The notes under the pieces were generated by a model. That model was given only the letters and a program-made list of their open reading frames with translations. It was not told where the DNA came from and did not search any database. Made by a program: the position numbers and the translations under genes. From contig CADCNH010000003.1 of assembly GCA_902802755.1 (NCBI GenBank), forward strand, positions 50,865-114,864: 64,000 bases of DNA, read 5' to 3'. Below, piece after piece: positions 52,613 through 61,517 of the stretch (positions are counted from its first letter, which is position 1; the number at the start of each line of letters is the position of its first letter). This stretch comes from an uncultured Bacteroidota bacterium (GTDB taxonomy: Bacteria > Bacteroidota > Bacteroidia > Bacteroidales > WCHB1-69).

Positions 52613-52813
52613 CTATGGAAAATGCTACCGTTCAATACCTTTTCGAAATTATTTCGTATTGAAAATCAACAAACTAGAAATTTAGTTATAATATTTTAAC
52701 AATTATAAACTAATAATATTGGAGATTTTAACATCAGTTCAAACGAAAACACTATTTCAAAAAGAGCAGTCTAACGAATCAATAACAAATGTGACTTTCA
52801 AGTTAAAATATTT

Positions 52814-54034
52814 TTACTCATATCTCAGTGCGGCAATAGGATCCATGTTGGCGGCTTTCTTGGCAGGATACCAGCCGAAGAAGATACCTGTGGCTGCACA
52901 GACAAAGAACGAGATGATAATGGCACTCTGGCTGACCACAAATGGCCATTTCAGGACGTATGATAGCAAATACGACAGTATCAATCCCAAGATAATACCT
53001 ATCACACCACCAATCAAGCTCAAAATAACACTTTCGGACAGGAACTGCAGCATGATATCACGGTTTTGAGCCCCGATAGCCATGCGCAGACCGATTTCCT
53101 TGGTTCTTTCCGTAACGGTTACATACATGATATTCATGATACCGATACCACCCACTATCAGTGAGATGGAGGCGATAGCGGCCAGCAACATCGTCAACAT
53201 CTGTGTCACCGAGCTCATGGTGCTCAACAATTCTTCCTGGGTACGGATGTCAAAATCATCCTCTGCACCTTGGGCAATCTTGTGGTTGGCACGCAGAATA
53301 TATGTAATTTCCGTAGCTGCTAATTCAGACTCCTCTTCAGAAGTAGCCGAAGCGAAAAGCATGTTGAAATGTGTGATAGCCATAAAACGCTTTTGCACAG
53401 TAGTATATGGAGCCAATACGATATCATCCTGGTCTTGTCCCATCTGATTCTGTCCTTTGGATTCCAGCACCCCAATAATCTTCATTGGAATAGAGCCGAA
53501 ACGCACCACCTGCCCTATCGGATTTTCCCCATTGGTAAACAGATTGTCCACCACCGTCTTGCCCACCACACAAACCTTGCTATAGGTCTTCACATCCTCA
53601 TCAGTGAACATAATGCCACTTGACAGCTTGTACATACGAATATCGAGATAGCAAGGAGAAACACCTTGAATCTGGCCTGGATGGTTGTTCGAGCCAAATA
53701 CGAGTTGCGCCCCTGTACTCACCGAAGGAGACACGTGGGCTACATAGCGAGTATTTTGCTCCAAAGCACGCAAATCTTTCATATCCAATGACTTTGCACT
53801 GGAGTTTCCCATATTGACACCTCCACGCATCTGCCGTGCCGGCATAATCATAATCATGTTGGAACCCATGCCTGACAGCTGCTCACGCACACTCAGCGTG
53901 GAACTCTGCCCCAGACTGACCATCGCAATCACGGAAGCAATACCGATGATGATGCCCAACATGGTCAGAAAGGCCCTGCTTTTGTTACGCAGCAAGGCTT
54001 TAATGGCTATTTTGACAAGATTCAATATATTCAT
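52814..54034 (-). CDS. MacB-type ABC transporter permease
   Basis: The 406-residue protein starts ALLRNKSRAFLTMLGIIIGI with TM1, then a periplasmic MacB-PCD domain (about 45-280; LSVREQLSGMGSNMIMIMPA), and three C-terminal TM helices of the FtsX domain (LLAAIASISLIVGGIGIMNI, TERTKEIGLRMAIGAQNRDI). It transmits ATPase motion to the periplasm (mechanotransmission) in tripartite efflux. Four bases separate it from the ATPase gene; last gene of the four-gene operon. Confidence 0.92.
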   Translation of the reverse strand: MNILNLVKIAIKALLRNKSRAFLTMLGIIIGIASVIAMVSLGQSSTLSVREQLSGMGSNMIMIMPARQMRGGVNMGNSSAKSLDMKDLRALEQNTRYVAHVSPSVSTGAQLVFGSNNHPGQIQGVSPCYLDIRMYKLSSGIMFTDEDVKTYSKVCVVGKTVVDNLFTNGENPIGQVVRFGSIPMKIIGVLESKGQNQMGQDQDDIVLAPYTTVQKRFMAITHFNMLFASATSEEESELAATEITYILRANHKIAQGAEDDFDIRTQEELLSTMSSVTQMLTMLLAAIASISLIVGGIGIMNIMYVTVTERTKEIGLRMAIGAQNRDIMLQFLSESVILSLIGGVIGIILGLILSYLLSYVLKWPFVVSQSAIIISFFVCAATGIFFGWYPAKKAANMDPIAALRYE

Positions 54035-54037
54035 AGT

Positions 54038-54778
54038 CTAAATCTTAAACTCTTTGTATTCTTGCAGAGCTTTGGCCGCCGACTGCGTTTCTACAGGCAC
54101 ATCCTCAATGATATTACCATCACGAAGTTTGATAGTTCTAGATGTAAACACTGCAATATCAGGCTCATGTGTCACAAAAGCTATAGTTTTTCCCTTATCG
54201 TGCAAATCCTGGAACAAGCTCATGATTTCGTATGAAGTACGAGTGTCGAGGTTACCCGTGGCCTCATCTGCCAGTAAAATAACCGGGTCATTGACCAAGG
54301 CGCGAGCGATGGCCACACGCTGCTGCTGACCACCTGACAGTTGATTGGGCAGGTGTTGCATACGATTCTCCAAACCCACCGCTTTCAAGGCCTCCACTGC
54401 CCTTTCATAACGCTCCTTGGCAGAAACCTCAGAATTGTACATCAGTGGCAGCTCCACATTCTCGATAGCCGTAGTACGAGCCAAGAGATTGTAATTCTGA
54501 AAGACAAAGCCAATCTTGCGGTTACGAAGTGTTGACAGTTCCTTCTTCGACAAAGTATTGACCGACACGCCATCGATACAATAATCGCCAGAGGTAGGAC
54601 GATCGAGGCAACCCAGAATGTTCAGCAACGTGGATTTTCCTGAACCACTGGTACCCATGATGCTGACGAACTCACCTTCCTCCACAGAGAAAGTGACCCC
54701 ATTCAGTGCATGAACATCCTCGTTACCCACGCGGAAAATACGCTTCAAATCTGTTATTTTGAGAATCTCATTGCTCAT
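54038..54778 (-). CDS. ABC transporter ATPase (MacB/LolD type)
   Basis: The 246-residue protein has Walker A GTSGSGKST (about 43-51), signature LSGGQQQR (about 147), Walker B ILLADEATGNLD and the D-loop. The LDRPTSG and NRKIGFVFQNYNLL phrases are characteristic of LolD/MacB-type ATPases. It pairs with the separate permease downstream; in Proteobacteria the two are fused as MacB. Confidence 0.94.
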   Translation of the reverse strand: MSNEILKITDLKRIFRVGNEDVHALNGVTFSVEEGEFVSIMGTSGSGKSTLLNILGCLDRPTSGDYCIDGVSVNTLSKKELSTLRNRKIGFVFQNYNLLARTTAIENVELPLMYNSEVSAKERYERAVEALKAVGLENRMQHLPNQLSGGQQQRVAIARALVNDPVILLADEATGNLDTRTSYEIMSLFQDLHDKGKTIAFVTHEPDIAVFTSRTIKLRDGNIIEDVPVETQSAAKALQEYKEFKI

Positions 54779-54781
54779 AGC

Positions 54782-56014
54782 TTATCTTTGTTTGCGTTGG
54801 GGAGGTCCCATCATAAACGGGTTGTTTCCTTCTTTCTGTGTTTTGCCAGGCATTTTCATTTCGGTTATAGAGACAACCACCTCTTCACCTTCACGCACGC
54901 CCTCTTCAATCAAGGCTTTCGCTCCGTCGTTCAAACCGGTTTTCACCTTCTTCTGCTCCACAATATTCTGATGTTTTACCCAAACCGTCTTGCTTTCCAC
55001 ATCTCTCAAGCTCTGTGTCAACTCTTCCTGGTTGGCATACAGACCTTTGAACTCCATGCCTTTTTTCTTCATGACTTCCATCATACTCATATCAGGCGTA
55101 AAATATAAGGCTTCCATAGGAACCGACACGCCCACCTCTTTGTTCACAATAATGGAAACACTGGCAGTCATACCCGGAAAAAGTTTCTCTTCAGGATTGG
55201 GGGCATCAATAATAACCGTGTAAGTCACCACATTGGAGGTGACCGTAGGCTCCAGACGAACCTGTTTCACCGTACCTGTAAAGACATCCTCAGGGAAAGC
55301 GTCCACCGTAAAAGTCACAGGCTGGCCCACTTTTACCTGACCGATATCTGCCTCATCCACATTGGCTTCCACCTGCATTTCCGTAAGGTTGTTGGCGATA
55401 GTGAACAAGGTTGGCGTGTTGAAAGAAGATGCCACCGTCTGTCCCTCTTCCACAGCCTTGTTGAGCACCACTCCCGAAATCGGTGAGTAAATCATGGCAT
55501 ATCCCAAATCCACTTTCGCCTTTTGATAATTGGATTTGGCCGTCACCAATTGATTTTTAGCCCTGATCAATTCATCCTCAGCAGCATCCAAGGCCTCTTG
55601 CGTGGCCGCCTTGTTGTCAAACAAAGATTTGGTTCTATCGTACGTGCGCTGTGCCAGCGTCAAATTGCTCTGAGCGTTAGACACTTGCGCCTCTGACTGT
55701 TGCACCTGCTCCGACAAAGTGGAGCGATCCAACTCGGCCAGCAAATCGCCTTTTTTTACTTCGGAATTAAAATCAACATACAGTTTCTCCACCTTGCCAG
55801 ACACCTGCGTGCCCACATCCACCTTATACACAGGTTGGATTTCGCCTGTGGCTGTTACCGTCACCTCGATACTGTCAAGCCTGGCAGGTTCGGTATTCAG
55901 CATCATGTCATGTGATTTGCCGGACTTCAAGGCGAAAAGTGCCACCAGCAAAATGATGACCACCGCCACAATGATGCCCCAGATAATCAGTTTTTTCTTC
56001 TTTTTTGCTTCCAT
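54782..56014 (-). CDS. Efflux periplasmic adaptor (MacA/HlyD family)
   Basis: The 410-residue protein has one N-terminal TM helix (LIIWGIIVAVVIILLVALFA), a lipoyl half (VDVGTQVSGKVEKLYVDFNS), a coiled-coil hairpin (about 95-165; ESQVSNAQSNLTLAQR-like heptads), the second lipoyl half (YSPISGVVLNKAVEEGQTVA) and beta-barrel and membrane-proximal domains. It bridges the inner-membrane ABC unit and the TolC-type channel. The C-terminal tail is Lys/Pro-rich. Confidence 0.93.
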   Translation of the reverse strand: MEAKKKKKLIIWGIIVAVVIILLVALFALKSGKSHDMMLNTEPARLDSIEVTVTATGEIQPVYKVDVGTQVSGKVEKLYVDFNSEVKKGDLLAELDRSTLSEQVQQSEAQVSNAQSNLTLAQRTYDRTKSLFDNKAATQEALDAAEDELIRAKNQLVTAKSNYQKAKVDLGYAMIYSPISGVVLNKAVEEGQTVASSFNTPTLFTIANNLTEMQVEANVDEADIGQVKVGQPVTFTVDAFPEDVFTGTVKQVRLEPTVTSNVVTYTVIIDAPNPEEKLFPGMTASVSIIVNKEVGVSVPMEALYFTPDMSMMEVMKKKGMEFKGLYANQEELTQSLRDVESKTVWVKHQNIVEQKKVKTGLNDGAKALIEEGVREGEEVVVSITEMKMPGKTQKEGNNPFMMGPPQRKQR

Positions 56015-56051
56015 TATGTTGTTTTTTTATTTTTGTTTTTATGTTCTTTAT

Positions 56052-56095
56052 GACTACCCCGCCCTTCAAGCACCCCTTCTAAAAGAAGGGGAATT
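56052..56095 (+). repeat. ACTACCCCG-family dispersed element, short form
   Basis: ACTACCCCGCCCTTCAAGC followed by ACCCCTTCT AAA AGAAGGGG AATT. This is the short form with a closed 8 bp hairpin. Confidence 0.8.
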
Positions 56096-56116
56096 ATTTT
56101 CTTATCGGATAAATGA

Positions 56117-56162
56117 TGTACGTCTCCCCGAACTAACTCAGTGAGTGTCTCCCCGTCCACCC
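56117..56162. repeat. 25 bp-family single unit and GAAAACT array nearby
   Basis: GTCTCCCCG linkers flank ACTCA G TGAGT. Immediately downstream (56196-56234) lie minus-strand GAAAACT/GAAAGTT heptamers beside the TolC gene stop. Confidence 0.7.
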
Positions 56163-56234
56163 ATCTTAACATCAAAATATTACCATCAACCTCATTACTT
56201 TCAACTTTCAGTTTTCAGTTTTCAACTTTCAGCT

Positions 56235-57536
56235 TTATAAGGTCACGGGGACACCCATCAGGATGTCGAGTATTTTGCGCTGCAGGACAAATGAGTACTT
56301 GTTCTGCATGTAGGTATTCAATACCGAAAGGTAATTGTTCTGTTGTGTCAGCAAATCTGCGGCGGTGATGGTGCCATACATGAATTTCATGTTGTACGCA
56401 TTGAAATTGGCAGCGTAGGCTTTCTCTCTAATCGTTGATACACGATAATTATTCTCCGCCTCATTCACTGATATATAATATTTCTCCAGATCCTGCAGAA
56501 TGTTGTTTTGCTGGGCCAGTAGGTCATTCTCTGCCTGTTGCACTCCTATTTTCGCCAATTTTACATTGGCTCTCGCGCGATTCTGGTTGTAAATGGGGAT
56601 ATTGAGTGACAGGCCCACATTCTCGCCCAAGCGCTCGCCCAATTGGGTACCGAAATCCCCATTTTTTGCGGAATATCCCGTGCTCACACCCGCATTCAAG
56701 TTCAAGGAAGGATAATAGGACGACTTGGCGATTTTCACATCATAATTGGCACTCTCGATGCGATTTTTACTATATTTCAATTCTGGCAAATAATCAAAGG
56801 CCTTGTCAACAACCTCTTGAAGAGTCGGAACGGTCAGATTTCTCATCATGGCAGCGGTATCAGGTTTTATCAACTCGATATTTGCCGAGGGATTCATAGC
56901 CAACAAGATTTTCAGTGTAATGTAATTGTTGTTCAGCGCCAGCAAAGTGTTTTCATAATTGGCAGAATCCGACACATATTGCGCTTCCAACAACAGGTAA
57001 TCGCTTTCCAGAATCTGCCCCACTTTATATCGTTGATACCCCTGCTCTTTCTGTTCACGGCTTTTATTAATCACTTCCTTCTGATAGACAGATAATTCCT
57101 CATTCATCAGGATATTCAGAAAAGCCTGCACAATTTGGATATTGACTTGGTTCTTCTGTTGCTCCAATGCCAATTCCGACTGGGTAATATTCAGTTTCCG
57201 CTGTTTTATTGTATTGAAGGTATTCAAGCCATTGAGGAGTGTAATACCTGCAGAAAGCCCGTAATTTCCAGTCCAGTCAACACCGCCATTGGTGGAACTG
57301 TGCGAATTGGAAAAACCTTGGGAAGCGGATGCCGACACCGTAGGTGACATCTGCAACTTGGCCTGTTTGTAATTGATTTCCGAGACTGACTGGTCCAATC
57401 TGGCATTCTGAAGAGTATAGTTGTGCTCTTCGGCATATTTCAAGCAGTCTTCCAAGCTGAAACGGGAAGGTTGTTCCTGAGCGAACGACAACAGTGCCAA
57501 TCCCAATGAAACAACGCAAATAAGTATTTTTTTCAT
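56235..57536 (-). CDS. TolC-family outer membrane efflux protein
   Basis: The 433-residue protein has a signal peptide (MKKILICVVSLGLALLSFAQ) and two repeated OEP halves: FSLEDCLKYAEEHNYTLQNA and the long helices LELQKNQVNIQIVQAFLNIL-like, then PTLQEVVDKAFDYLPELKYS and AENDLLAQQNNILQDLEKYY. It would form the exit duct for the MacA-like adaptor and ABC pair encoded downstream in the same direction, making a complete export machine. First gene of the operon; the 220-base gap to the adaptor gene is filled with repeats. Confidence 0.93.
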   Translation of the reverse strand: MKKILICVVSLGLALLSFAQEQPSRFSLEDCLKYAEEHNYTLQNARLDQSVSEINYKQAKLQMSPTVSASASQGFSNSHSSTNGGVDWTGNYGLSAGITLLNGLNTFNTIKQRKLNITQSELALEQQKNQVNIQIVQAFLNILMNEELSVYQKEVINKSREQKEQGYQRYKVGQILESDYLLLEAQYVSDSANYENTLLALNNNYITLKILLAMNPSANIELIKPDTAAMMRNLTVPTLQEVVDKAFDYLPELKYSKNRIESANYDVKIAKSSYYPSLNLNAGVSTGYSAKNGDFGTQLGERLGENVGLSLNIPIYNQNRARANVKLAKIGVQQAENDLLAQQNNILQDLEKYYISVNEAENNYRVSTIREKAYAANFNAYNMKFMYGTITAADLLTQQNNYLSVLNTYMQNKYSFVLQRKILDILMGVPVTL

Positions 57537-57596
57537 AGGTGAATATTATAATATATTGACTTGAAAAAACTCCGGTAGTTTATCCAAATTTGATTT

Positions 57597-60500
57597 TCAC
57601 AGGTAAATCAACCTGCTGTGCACATTCTTATAACCCATCTGCTCCAACAACGCACAATACTCATCCAACTGCTTCTGGTAATCATCATTTTCCTTACCCG
57701 TCTTGTAATCCATCACCATCACCTCATCATCCATAAAAACGATTCGGTCGGGACGGCGAAGATGACCATTGGGGCACAAAATGGAGGTTTCATTCAAGAC
57801 CGTGACCCCTGGCGCAAAATAAGGTTTCAGAGTGGGATCATTCATGATTTCACGAACTGCAGCTCCTAATATTTCCCGATCTTCAGCTCTGTCTATTTCC
57901 GCTAATACTTCCGTCAGTTCATCCTCATTTTGCGGGAAAAGCTGTAATTTGGACAAAAAATCATGAATAAAGACACCCAACTCCTGCTTATCACTCATAC
58001 GCCTACCACAGAGCAATTGTTCAGAATTCAGGGTGAAATCGGAGGAAAACAAATGGCCCACCTGTAGTGGCATAGACGTTTCCTGAAACGTCTCCGCAGG
58101 ATTTTCCCCTTGTGGTAGAGACGCAAGATTTTGCTTCTCTACATTTGCCTTCGGGTTGGTAAAATCTTTGTTGCCATACCAAAAAACTTTCAAAGACGAC
58201 AGCTTGGCGTTCTTTTCTTCGGACTCACCCTCACCTTGTGGCAAATACTCACCATGGCACTTTTCTGTATCTTCACCCAGAGTCTGAATAAAGCCATTCA
58301 GGAACTTGGCGTAATTGCCCTTAGAATTGGTTGGATCTCCTGTAATGACATACAAAACATCCGCCGCACGTGTATGTGCCACATAAATCACATTCACATT
58401 ATCAATATCCGTCATTGTGGATTCCTCTTCTGAAATATACGCGAAAGAGGAACCTTCCAAGGCAGATTTGCTTGTTTTGACCATAAAATAAGGCAAACCG
58501 AAACGCCCATCCTCATCTTTTACCCACGCGCTATCCTTGCCGTTGCCAGCACGATAACTTTTCATGGGGTATATCACCACCGGGTACTGCAATCCCTTGG
58601 ACTTATGGATAGAGGTCACCGTCACCGCATCCGTTTCTTTTGAAGAAGTAATCGAGATTACCCTACCCTTTTCTTCCCACCACTTCACACACTGTGTCAA
58701 ATCGGAAAACTGAGCATTGAAATTCTCATATATCGCATCCATAAAGGCTACCACGTATGCATCCGCCTCAGAGATATGATAGGCCAACAATAACTCTTTG
58801 ACTATCGTAAAGACGGGAAATGACAATAAAGACTCAACATTCAGCAGCTTGTCAGCATCCACCCTGTCGCCCAACGAACGCATAAATTGTGCGAAACCAT
58901 CATCCTTGCTGATGTAATCTATCATTTCAGTAGAGACACCATGTATCGCATCTCCATCGCCCCCAAAATATTCAGCAATAGACAGTTGCACCAACTTGTC
59001 GTCAGGTGTCAAAAGATACCGCATGGTATTTACCAAAAGTAGCACCTCTTCGGAAGACTCCAGCAGTAGTGAATCCGATGAAATCACCGGAATATTATGG
59101 GATGACAAGTAATTAGCCATCTCTCTGCAAATATGGTTGGATTTTGACAAAATAGCCATATTCCCATACTTGTAATGCCGACTCAGCGCATCCTTCACAG
59201 CCTTCAAAGTTTCCTCATACAGATATTCCTCCCCATCATCTTCGGTCATGAATCTCACATGCACAAAACCATCATTCTCGCTGGGATTTTTCTGTTCCAC
59301 ATCCTCATAATAATGATTCAGCAACCCATTCCCCGCAAAATTTTTCTTACACAAATATTTAAAAAACAAGTTGTTGAATTCTATCACCGATTTTGATGAA
59401 CGATAATTCACATCCAATTGGTGCAAGTCAAAATCATTCTCGTTGAGAATATCCTCTTTCAAATTCTCACGCAAGCCTTGCCATGATGACAACTGGTTCA
59501 GCAGCGCCGAATCCCCATTGCGGAAACGGTAAATGGACTGTTTCACATCACCGAAAAGGATTGTATCCCCTGCCTCTCCAAACTGATTAATTCCAGACAA
59601 AGCATTCTTAATCAATGGCTTAAGATCCTCCCACTGCATTTTTGATGTATCCTGGAACTCATCAATAAAAAAATAAGAATACTTGTTGCCTATTTTCTCA
59701 TAGATATAAGGCGTGTCAACATCCTTGATTTCGTCATAAATCAAACCATTAGCCTCATTCAGGAAGAACAGGTTGTCTCTCAACTTTATATCTTCCATGA
59801 TATTTTTCAAGTCAAACAAAAGCAGCAACGACGAGGAGCACTGTGTCACAACAGCCAAATCTCTAAGCTCGTCTTGTCCACGTTTCACCTTATCGAATGT
59901 TCCCACTATGTCTGGCTGTTTTTGCTTAGCTTCCGGAGAAGGTTTTTTCAGGACAGAATCCGCCTCAATAGCCTTGATGACGTTGGTGCCAGGGGCTTTC
60001 AAAGGGTTATCCGACAATATTTTCACCCAGTTATAAATACCATTTTTCCCGCATACGAAATCGGAAGGGTCATCACCAAGTCCGCCTATCAGCTGCTGTA
60101 ATCTCACAATATTTTCCTTCAGGACTTTCTCTCCAGACAACTTTTGTTGGTTCAGCGACATCAAAGTCTCCTCCAGCTTATTTTCCTCACGACTATCCCG
60201 TTCTGTTTTCTCTTGATAGAACCTGTCCAAAGCTTTAGTCGCTTCATAAGCGCTTTCATTATTGATAGTAGCCAACATGGCCTTCAATTCCCCCTCCAAC
60301 TGCCAACGTCCTTTCTCATTCATCTGCCTATCCACCAGGAACATAAACCTATTGAATAAGCTTTTGTCGCTCTTTGACAGCTTGTTCATCAGCATATCCA
60401 CCGTTTTGTTATAGCAGTCAGACAGGTCTATCTCAATATTAAAATTCATATTGAGGCCCAATTCGAAAGCGAAAGAGCGTATGATGCGCTGAAAGAAACC

Positions 60501-60848
60501 GTCGATGGTACTAATGGAGAAATTGGGATAGTCGTATAATATCTCCTTCAAAAGGGCTTTGGCTTTTTGCTGGAGAACCAAGTTGCTAACATTCTCAAAA
60601 TCAGGTAATTTCTTCAGAATATTATAGATAGCCTTGTCCGACTTTGAAAACGAGTCCGGTGTCACAAAAGCGAAGGCTGTAAGAGTTTTGACGATACGGT
60701 CCTTCATTTCGGCAGTTGCGTTATTGGTGAAGGTGACCGCCAGAATATGTCTGAATTTTTTGGGGTTGAGCAGGCACAACGACAAATACTCGGCCACCAG
60801 ACTGGTGGTCTTGCCAGAGCCTGCCGATGCCTTATAGACCTTGAACAT
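57597..60848 (-). CDS. AddA/RecB-like UvrD helicase-nuclease
   Basis: The 1083-residue protein opens with Walker A KASAGSGKTTSLVAEYLSLC, then HILAVTFTNNATAEMKDRIV (motif Ia), YFFIDEFQDTSKMQWEDL (motif II), FGDVKQSIYRFRNGD (III), DAVTVTSIHKSKGLQYPVVI (V), and ends with a PD-(D/E)XK nuclease motif RRPDRIVFMDDEVMVMDYKTG (about 1040-1060). This is the layout of AddA, which with AddB processes double-strand ends. No AddB gene is adjacent. Two palindromic repeats are translated in frame at about residues 903-925, between helicase and nuclease parts. Confidence 0.88.
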   Translation of the reverse strand: MFKVYKASAGSGKTTSLVAEYLSLCLLNPKKFRHILAVTFTNNATAEMKDRIVKTLTAFAFVTPDSFSKSDKAIYNILKKLPDFENVSNLVLQQKAKALLKEILYDYPNFSISTIDGFFQRIIRSFAFELGLNMNFNIEIDLSDCYNKTVDMLMNKLSKSDKSLFNRFMFLVDRQMNEKGRWQLEGELKAMLATINNESAYEATKALDRFYQEKTERDSREENKLEETLMSLNQQKLSGEKVLKENIVRLQQLIGGLGDDPSDFVCGKNGIYNWVKILSDNPLKAPGTNVIKAIEADSVLKKPSPEAKQKQPDIVGTFDKVKRGQDELRDLAVVTQCSSSLLLLFDLKNIMEDIKLRDNLFFLNEANGLIYDEIKDVDTPYIYEKIGNKYSYFFIDEFQDTSKMQWEDLKPLIKNALSGINQFGEAGDTILFGDVKQSIYRFRNGDSALLNQLSSWQGLRENLKEDILNENDFDLHQLDVNYRSSKSVIEFNNLFFKYLCKKNFAGNGLLNHYYEDVEQKNPSENDGFVHVRFMTEDDGEEYLYEETLKAVKDALSRHYKYGNMAILSKSNHICREMANYLSSHNIPVISSDSLLLESSEEVLLLVNTMRYLLTPDDKLVQLSIAEYFGGDGDAIHGVSTEMIDYISKDDGFAQFMRSLGDRVDADKLLNVESLLSFPVFTIVKELLLAYHISEADAYVVAFMDAIYENFNAQFSDLTQCVKWWEEKGRVISITSSKETDAVTVTSIHKSKGLQYPVVIYPMKSYRAGNGKDSAWVKDEDGRFGLPYFMVKTSKSALEGSSFAYISEEESTMTDIDNVNVIYVAHTRAADVLYVITGDPTNSKGNYAKFLNGFIQTLGEDTEKCHGEYLPQGEGESEEKNAKLSSLKVFWYGNKDFTNPKANVEKQNLASLPQGENPAETFQETSMPLQVGHLFSSDFTLNSEQLLCGRRMSDKQELGVFIHDFLSKLQLFPQNEDELTEVLAEIDRAEDREILGAAVREIMNDPTLKPYFAPGVTVLNETSILCPNGHLRRPDRIVFMDDEVMVMDYKTGKENDDYQKQLDEYCALLEQMGYKNVHSRLIYL
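58074..58093. repeat. REP-like palindrome inside the AddA-like gene (1)
   Basis: Perfect 9 bp arms AGACGTTTC / GAAACGTCT with a two-base loop, translated as part of AETFQETS. Confidence 0.85.
58115..58142. repeat. REP-like palindrome inside the AddA-like gene (2)
   Basis: Arms GTAGAGACGCAA / TTGCTTCTCTAC pair at 11 of 12 positions, loop GATT; translated as VEKQNLASLP. Same outer motif GTAGAGACG as at 40594. Confidence 0.85.
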
Positions 60849-60865
60849 AGTCTTTTACAAAGATG

Positions 60866-61345
60866 CTAATCCAAAGTTGATTCCAAGACTTTTTTCTCCA
60901 TGGTACGACGATAATCCGCCAGTTTGGCCGCAATGTTATCGTCGAAAGCGCCTAAAATTTCCACGGCCAGAAGTCCGCCATTTTTGGCACCATCGATAGC
61001 CACCGTAGCCACTGGGATGCCACCTGGCATCTGCACAATGGAGAGCAATGAATCCAAGCCGTTCAATGCGGCGCTCTTGATAGGGATGCCGATGACAGGC
61101 AAGGTGGTTTTAGCCGCCGTAATGCCCGCCAGATGAGCCGCGCCGCCCGCACCGGTAATAATGACCTTCAAGCCTCTTTCGCGTGCGGTAGAGGCATATT
61201 CTATGGCCTTTTCTGGTGTGCGGTGTGCACTGATGACAAATTTTTCATACGGAACGCCAAATTCTTCCAGCACGTCACAGGCGGCCTTCATGGTGTTCCA
61301 ATCGCTCTTTGAGCCCATTATTATTCCGACTAAAGGGGTGTTCAT
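60866..61345 (-). CDS. purE: N5-carboxyaminoimidazole ribonucleotide mutase
   Basis: The 159-residue enzyme of purine synthesis has [17 protein letters not shown] (6-22), [15 protein letters not shown] (about 38), [16 protein letters not shown] (about 63) and [20 protein letters not shown]. The SAHRTP and GGAAHLPG-like motifs are those of class I PurE, which converts N5-CAIR to CAIR; purK is not nearby. It lies 17 bases upstream of the AddA-like gene and may be cotranscribed with it. Confidence 0.95.
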   Translation of the reverse strand: MNTPLVGIIMGSKSDWNTMKAACDVLEEFGVPYEKFVISAHRTPEKAIEYASTARERGLKVIITGAGGAAHLAGITAAKTTLPVIGIPIKSAALNGLDSLLSIVQMPGGIPVATVAIDGAKNGGLLAVEILGAFDDNIAAKLADYRRTMEKKVLESTLD

Positions 61346-61362
61346 AGAGGTTTGGTTTTAGG

Positions 61363-61445
61363 GGTTAAAAGGTTAAAGGGTTAAAGGGTTAAAGGGTTAT
61401 AAGGTTAGAAGGTTAGAAGATTAGAAGGTTAAGGGTTAGTGTTGG
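61363..61445. repeat. GGTTAAAG / GGTTAGAA tandem array
   Basis: Units AAAGGGTT, AGAAGGTT and AAGGGTT in tandem directly upstream of purE. Similar units close the dxr-rseP repeat field. Confidence 0.8.
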
Positions 61446-61464
61446 ATTTTGAATTAAATTTATG

Positions 61465-61510
61465 TCACTACCCCGCCCTTCGTGCACCCCTTCTAATAGA
61501 AGGGGAATTT
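61465..61510 (+). repeat. ACTACCCCG-family dispersed element, short form
   Basis: ACTACCCCGCCCTTCGTGC then ACCCCTTCT AAT AGAAGGGG AATT; nearly identical to 56052-56095 and to the outer ends of the long forms. Followed by GAAAACT heptamers that supply the stop of the Nudix gene. Confidence 0.85.
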
Positions 61511-61517
61511 TAAGTTT

